Assembly: GCA_017399175.1 (NCBI GenBank)
Contig: JAFQEE010000004.1
Coordinates: 1-64,000 of the forward strand
Length of the DNA: 64,000 bases
Reading direction: 5' to 3'
DNA from: Clostridia bacterium
Lineage (GTDB): Bacteria > Bacillota > Clostridia > Oscillospirales > Acutalibacteraceae
Both the position numbers and the translations under genes were made by a program. Positions within the stretch are counted from its first letter, which is position 1; the number at the start of each line of letters is the position of its first letter. Positions 60,226 through 64,000 of this stretch are shown here, piece after piece. The notes under the pieces were generated by a model. It was not told where the DNA came from. It was given only the letters and a program-made list of their open reading frames with translations, and ran no database searches.

Positions 60226-61197
60226 TCACTTCCACGCAGGCAATTCGTCTAAAGTGATAACATATTCGTCATTGTAAATGCTGTTTAAATCGTCAACATA
60301 ATTACGGTCAATCATATATTGCGTATGCCAAGCCATAAACCATACCCATTTTGACTTGGTTGAGTGCAATTCTTCGACAGTTGGTATTTTTCCGCATTCG
60401 TGGAAGCAAATGGGCATACCCTTGCCCACAACTCGTTTTACTTTTTTATATAGATTTTCATTTGGTCCGTCAATATATGAATCTGCACCTGCAACATCCA
60501 CATATTTGTCACCGGGATACCATTTTCCATAGTTTTTACCGCGTTCAGAAAGACCTAAAACCCAGATAAGATTGTCAAGTTCCCAGTATTCTGTGTATCT
60601 TTCGTACATAAGTTTCCACAATTTTATAAAATTCTTGTTTCCGCCTTTACCCCACCAGAACCATTGACCGTCAGCCTCGTGGAATGGTCGCCAAAGAACA
60701 GGAATACCTTTTTCTTTAAGTTCAAGCAAGGCTTTTGCACCTTTATCCATACCTGCTATGAGTTTTTCGTGTTCTTCTGTGCCTTCTGTGAGTGCTTTAT
60801 CCCAATCAGTAATTTCAGTATTCATACTTTCATTCCAACTACCGCTGAAATCACTTCCACAATGCCAACAGATTGTGACAATTCCACCTCTTTCGTGCCA
60901 TTCAATGGCACGACGGTTAACACCCTCAAAATCGTCATTCATATAGTCAAGACCACGAATGGCAGGTAATTTCCCTGTATTTTCGTATATGTAATCAAAT
61001 TCGTACTGTTCGCCATCAACCCATGTTGACTCTTGCTGACCTGAAATTATGTATTCGCCATACACATCACAGATGTATGAGTACAACTCCACAGCCTCCG
61101 CACCGGCATTAGGATTAGAAAGCAAATTCTGCTCACCAACAGGAATCCCAAAAAACGACAACACAACACATACAATTGAAATAATTTTCCTAAACAT
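60226..61197 (-). CDS. Secreted GH26 beta-mannanase-type enzyme
   Basis: A 323-residue glycoside hydrolase family 26 protein. A signal peptide (ISIVCVVLSFFGIPVG) precedes the TIM barrel. Acid/base Glu lies in LWRPFHEADGQWFWWG and nucleophile Glu in CFHECGKIP. GH26 members cut beta-1,4-mannan or galactomannan. GGGTG precedes the ATG; a GTG three codons upstream is an alternative. It has its own terminator and lies in front of the polysaccharide cluster. Confidence 0.92.
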   Translation of the reverse strand: MFRKIISIVCVVLSFFGIPVGEQNLLSNPNAGAEAVELYSYICDVYGEYIISGQQESTWVDGEQYEFDYIYENTGKLPAIRGLDYMNDDFEGVNRRAIEWHERGGIVTICWHCGSDFSGSWNESMNTEITDWDKALTEGTEEHEKLIAGMDKGAKALLELKEKGIPVLWRPFHEADGQWFWWGKGGNKNFIKLWKLMYERYTEYWELDNLIWVLGLSERGKNYGKWYPGDKYVDVAGADSYIDGPNENLYKKVKRVVGKGMPICFHECGKIPTVEELHSTKSKWVWFMAWHTQYMIDRNYVDDLNSIYNDEYVITLDELPAWK

Positions 61198-61260
61198 AAT
61201 AGTCACCCATCAATCATTTTAACACATTGATGTTAACATATTTCACCATTCATTTCAAGT

Positions 61261-61422
61261 ACAACCAGCAAGTGCGAATTAGCGATTTGTAGGGGACGAT
61301 GCCCACATCGTCCCGATTTAGAATCAGTTCTAAACTTTATTTGTTGTACGCGTAGTGGCAGGCTTCCACGCCTGCTTTGCAAAAGGTATGGCGGGGTCTT
61401 GACCCCGCCGTTCCATAATAAT
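61261..61422. repeat. Hairpin repeats between GH26 and the beta-helix gene
   Basis: Hairpins: GGGGACGATG...CATCGTCCC (61294-61316), CGTAGTGGCAGG...GCCTGC (about 61351-61375) and GGCGGGGTC...GACCCCGCC (61390-61409, third copy of the island-flanking palindrome). No coding signal. Confidence 0.75.
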
Positions 61423-64000
61423 TTAATAATGTGCTACACCACAAGCACAAGTTTTATTTGCTCCAAAAAGTCTCTGAAAGAAAAGAATGAAGTTAAAGAA
61501 GAACTTTGAAATACCTGACTTATGACAATTGCATGAACAATTGTCTGATGGGTTTTCAACCTCTACTGTTTCACCACAATTGTCACAAACATCATCACCG
61601 TTTGCATTGTGACCTGTCGCATCAACATAATTATCAATGTAAGCATCACCACAAGCACAAGTGTATGTTGTGTAGCCCTTAGCGTCACAAGTTGGTGCTG
61701 TTGTTACAGCGGTATATGTATGTTCTGTCGTTTTTGCAATTACTTCTGTGTATGTGTCACTACATTCGCAAGTATATGTCATAACTCCAGTTGCGAGATG
61801 TGTTGCAGGAGTTGTAACTTTTGATGTGTAATCGTGACCTTTGGCATTTACATAATTTACAACATAAGAATCACCACAAGCACAAGTATAAGTTGTATAA
61901 CCCTGTTCTGTACAAGTAGGTGTAGTTACTACAGATGCATAATCGTGTCCTTTTGCAATTACATAATTTCCAACGTAAGAATCACCGCAAGCACAAGTAA
62001 ATGTTGTATAACCCTGTTCTGTACAAGTAGGAGCAGTTACTACTGATTCATATTTATGACCTAATGGATTTACATAGTTAGCAACATAACTGTAACCACA
62101 TTCACAGGTATAGGTTGTGTATCCCTTTTCTGTACAAGTAGGAGCAGTAATTACTGATTTGTAGTTGTGTCCTGTTGAATTAACATAATTTCCAACATAA
62201 CTATAACCACAAGCACAAGTGTATGTTGTATAACCTTGTTCTGTGCATGTTGGGTTTATAATGTTTTCAGAATATGCGTGTCCTATTGCGGATACATAAT
62301 CCTGAATATAACTATCACCACATTCACAAGTGTACGTTGTATAACCTCTTTCCGTACAAGTTGGAACAGTTACTATCTTTGTATATGAATGCTCTGTTGT
62401 CTTTGCAATAGTTTCAGTATAACTGTAACCACAGGTACAAGTAAAAGTCATTGCACCTGTTTCTGTATGTGTTGCAAGTTTTGTTATTTCAGGTGTGCAA
62501 CTATGACCTGTTGCATCAACATAATCATCGACATAACTTTCACCACAATTACAAACATATGTAGTAAAGCCATTATCTGTGCACGTTGGTTTTGTTACCA
62601 CTAAGTCATATGCGTGTTCTTTAACAGGAATTGTATCTTGAAGCAAAAGTACTTCATCACAAACAGAACATTTCTTACCATCAGTGAGACCCGTTGATGT
62701 GCAAGTAGCATCTTTACCTTTCACTATTATCTCAGTGTGATTTAACTTTGGTATAGTAGTACCACTTTCTATCAAGGCTTCACAATCAAGACAATATATA
62801 TCTCCCGTATAGCCCTCATTTGAGCAAGTACTTTCTTTTTTATTATACAATGAACAATTTGCATGTTTACACAGTCCAATTATTTTAACTGCCTGATTTT
62901 GAGATTCATATTTTAATGAATATTCATCACTTGATAAAGTAAGCAACCCATCATTAGCAACATTTTTAGCAACATATAATCCCTCAAAGGATTCACTTCC
63001 GTTTAATTTAACAGAGAGAGGTGAGCCGGAATAATTCAATAGTGAAATATAAGCCTCTGACGGAGTTGTAGTAGCCTTTGAAAAATCAATATCACTCGTG
63101 CCTCCTGTTATAACACCTCCTGAAATTTGTAAATTAAAAATTCCTGTTTGGTCGCTAAATCCATAAGAATGAAAACCTGACTTTGTTCCTTCTATTAATC
63201 CGCCAAAAACACGAACTGTTGACATGTAGTTTGTTTGTATACCCCAACTTGCTGTCTGAGAATCTACTCTACCTATTATTCCACCATAAATATCAACTGA
63301 AATCTTTCCATCAGAATCAGATAGATACATACTTAGAATTTGCCCACCTGTTACAATTACATCTGAAGGTCCTTCACAAGTCAAGCCATGTATTTTTCCA
63401 CCTTTTATTTGGAGACTATTAGCATCTTGCAAACGAATTGCGTCTGAACCACCGCTTCCCCAACATTCAAAGACTCCATTATTAATGATTAAATTTAGAT
63501 TAGGATTATAAGAATATAAGCCTCCTCTTGCACCTTTAAAAATACCTCCTGTAATAGTCATATTACAAGAACCACCATTGCTGGTCGCAAAAGATACACC
63601 ATAGTAGTCGGCACTATATGTAGTCGCATTAGGAACAGGTCCTTGACCATTAAATGTACCACCACTTATAACAACCTTACCCGTACAAGTGAACCGTCCG
63701 AAATGAAGCCCGCCATCTCTACCTGTTATCGAACCATCTTTGATGTCGATATTATGAAACGTTCCATAATCACAATCAATTCCATAATCATTCGTGCTAT
63801 TAATTTCAACATTATAAATACTTAGGTCTTTAACTTTATATATATCAATACCAGAACCCTTCTTGGTATTAATTTTTCCGCCATATATTTGCACACTGCC
63901 AGTTGTGTTGCAGTATATCCCAGCACCTAAGCCACACTCATTGTATGCTTCACCACCACACTTAACATTCCCACCATACATAATTAAACTTGCATCATTC
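61423..64000 (-). CDS. Large surface protein: beta-helix plus 36-residue Cys-rich repeats (5' end off window)
   Basis: The C-terminal ~858 residues are visible; the frame stays open to the window edge, so the start and any signal peptide lie outside. Residues ~1-370 show a right-handed beta-helix pattern with repeated MYGG, IYGG and ISGG turns. Then come about eleven Cys-rich units. Nine are near-identical, 36 residues long, with CTEQGY, TYTCACG, NYV and TGH blocks (three Cys and one or two His each), suggesting small metal-binding modules. The end has CSCNCHKSG, a hydrophobic stretch FFFNFILFFQRLF and CACGVAHY. Likely a secreted adhesin or polymer-binding protein. Confidence 0.85.
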   Translation of the reverse strand, partial: NDASLIMYGGNVKCGGEAYNECGLGAGIYCNTTGSVQIYGGKINTKKGSGIDIYKVKDLSIYNVEINSTNDYGIDCDYGTFHNIDIKDGSITGRDGGLHFGRFTCTGKVVISGGTFNGQGPVPNATTYSADYYGVSFATSNGGSCNMTITGGIFKGARGGLYSYNPNLNLIINNGVFECWGSGGSDAIRLQDANSLQIKGGKIHGLTCEGPSDVIVTGGQILSMYLSDSDGKISVDIYGGIIGRVDSQTASWGIQTNYMSTVRVFGGLIEGTKSGFHSYGFSDQTGIFNLQISGGVITGGTSDIDFSKATTTPSEAYISLLNYSGSPLSVKLNGSESFEGLYVAKNVANDGLLTLSSDEYSLKYESQNQAVKIIGLCKHANCSLYNKKESTCSNEGYTGDIYCLDCEALIESGTTIPKLNHTEIIVKGKDATCTSTGLTDGKKCSVCDEVLLLQDTIPVKEHAYDLVVTKPTCTDNGFTTYVCNCGESYVDDYVDATGHSCTPEITKLATHTETGAMTFTCTCGYSYTETIAKTTEHSYTKIVTVPTCTERGYTTYTCECGDSYIQDYVSAIGHAYSENIINPTCTEQGYTTYTCACGYSYVGNYVNSTGHNYKSVITAPTCTEKGYTTYTCECGYSYVANYVNPLGHKYESVVTAPTCTEQGYTTFTCACGDSYVGNYVIAKGHDYASVVTTPTCTEQGYTTYTCACGDSYVVNYVNAKGHDYTSKVTTPATHLATGVMTYTCECSDTYTEVIAKTTEHTYTAVTTAPTCDAKGYTTYTCACGDAYIDNYVDATGHNANGDDVCDNCGETVEVENPSDNCSCNCHKSGISKFFFNFILFFQRLFGANKTCACGVAHY

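Noticed and set aside
61609..62604. Cys-rich plus-strand frames
   Set aside because: Mirror of the repetitive Cys/His repeat region on the minus strand; no start signals.

Overview
The window looks like chromosomal DNA of an AT-rich, single-membrane Clostridia member, most likely a gut Oscillospirales/Ruminococcaceae-type organism (inferred). The support is Firmicutes-style gene order (infC-rpmI-rplT; rnc-radical SAM-smc-ftsY; SRP RNA-dnaX-ybaB-recR), strong AGGAGG-type ribosome binding sites, TTGACA-N17-TATAAT promoters, TrmFO, a clostridial SMC/FtsY arrangement, and many short palindromic intergenic repeats. I saw no tRNA, rRNA, CRISPR array, phage block or transposase.

Layout. 0.2-7 kb: a membrane-bound double-HTH regulator, an RluA-type pseudouridine synthase, two tandem PlsC-like acyltransferase paralogues with zinc ribbons, a permuted NlpC/P60-like protein and RlmA. 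7-25.5 kb: a long minus-strand housekeeping run. It reads, in transcription order, infC (AUC start, attenuated leader), rpmI, rplT, an SpoU-type methyltransferase, dprA, topA, trmFO, rnc, a radical SAM gene, smc, ftsY, rdgB, yhbY, nadD, yqeK, rsfS, leuS. Several of these genes overlap by 4 bp. 25.6-26.9 kb: a small accessory island (XRE repressor, excisionase-like HTH, lipoprotein) with twin operators and flanking inverted repeats. 27-37 kb: PHP hydrolase, rpsU, YqeG, Xaa-Pro peptidase, OGG-type glycosylase, a candidate small RNA, malic enzyme, glpK with a small toxin-domain-like protein, and a GH20 hexosaminidase.

37.2-41.6 kb: SRP RNA, dnaX, ybaB, recR, smpB and tmRNA. A four-helix-bundle gene bracketed by terminal inverted repeats sits between smpB and ssrA. 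41.9-45.8 kb: a two-component system and a GPH sugar symporter between two similar terminator-like repeats. 46-55.8 kb: a secreted DUF4434-type protein, a secreted metallophosphoesterase, an XRE/TPR accessory pair, glutamine synthetase, an acyl-CoA ligase and a FAD oxidoreductase. 55.8-64 kb: a minus-strand surface/polysaccharide region with a PqqD-like protein, a BY-kinase with an unusually long Tyr-rich tail, a paralogue that has lost the Walker A lysine, a membrane-anchored Ig-like protein, a GH26 mannanase-type enzyme, and the end of a large beta-helix protein with 36-residue Cys-rich repeats that runs off the window.

Functional themes. The left half is mainly translation, RNA modification, protein targeting and chromosome maintenance. 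The right half shifts to sensing, carbohydrate handling and cell-surface polymer assembly. The best candidates for undescribed biology are the inverted-repeat-bounded four-helix-bundle unit, the active/pseudo BY-kinase pair with Tyr-Gly repeat tails, FtsY with its acidic and basic tail at the C-terminus, the 25.6-26.9 kb island, the XRE/TPR module at 49-51 kb, and the C-terminal Cys-hydrophobic-Cys motif of the last protein.
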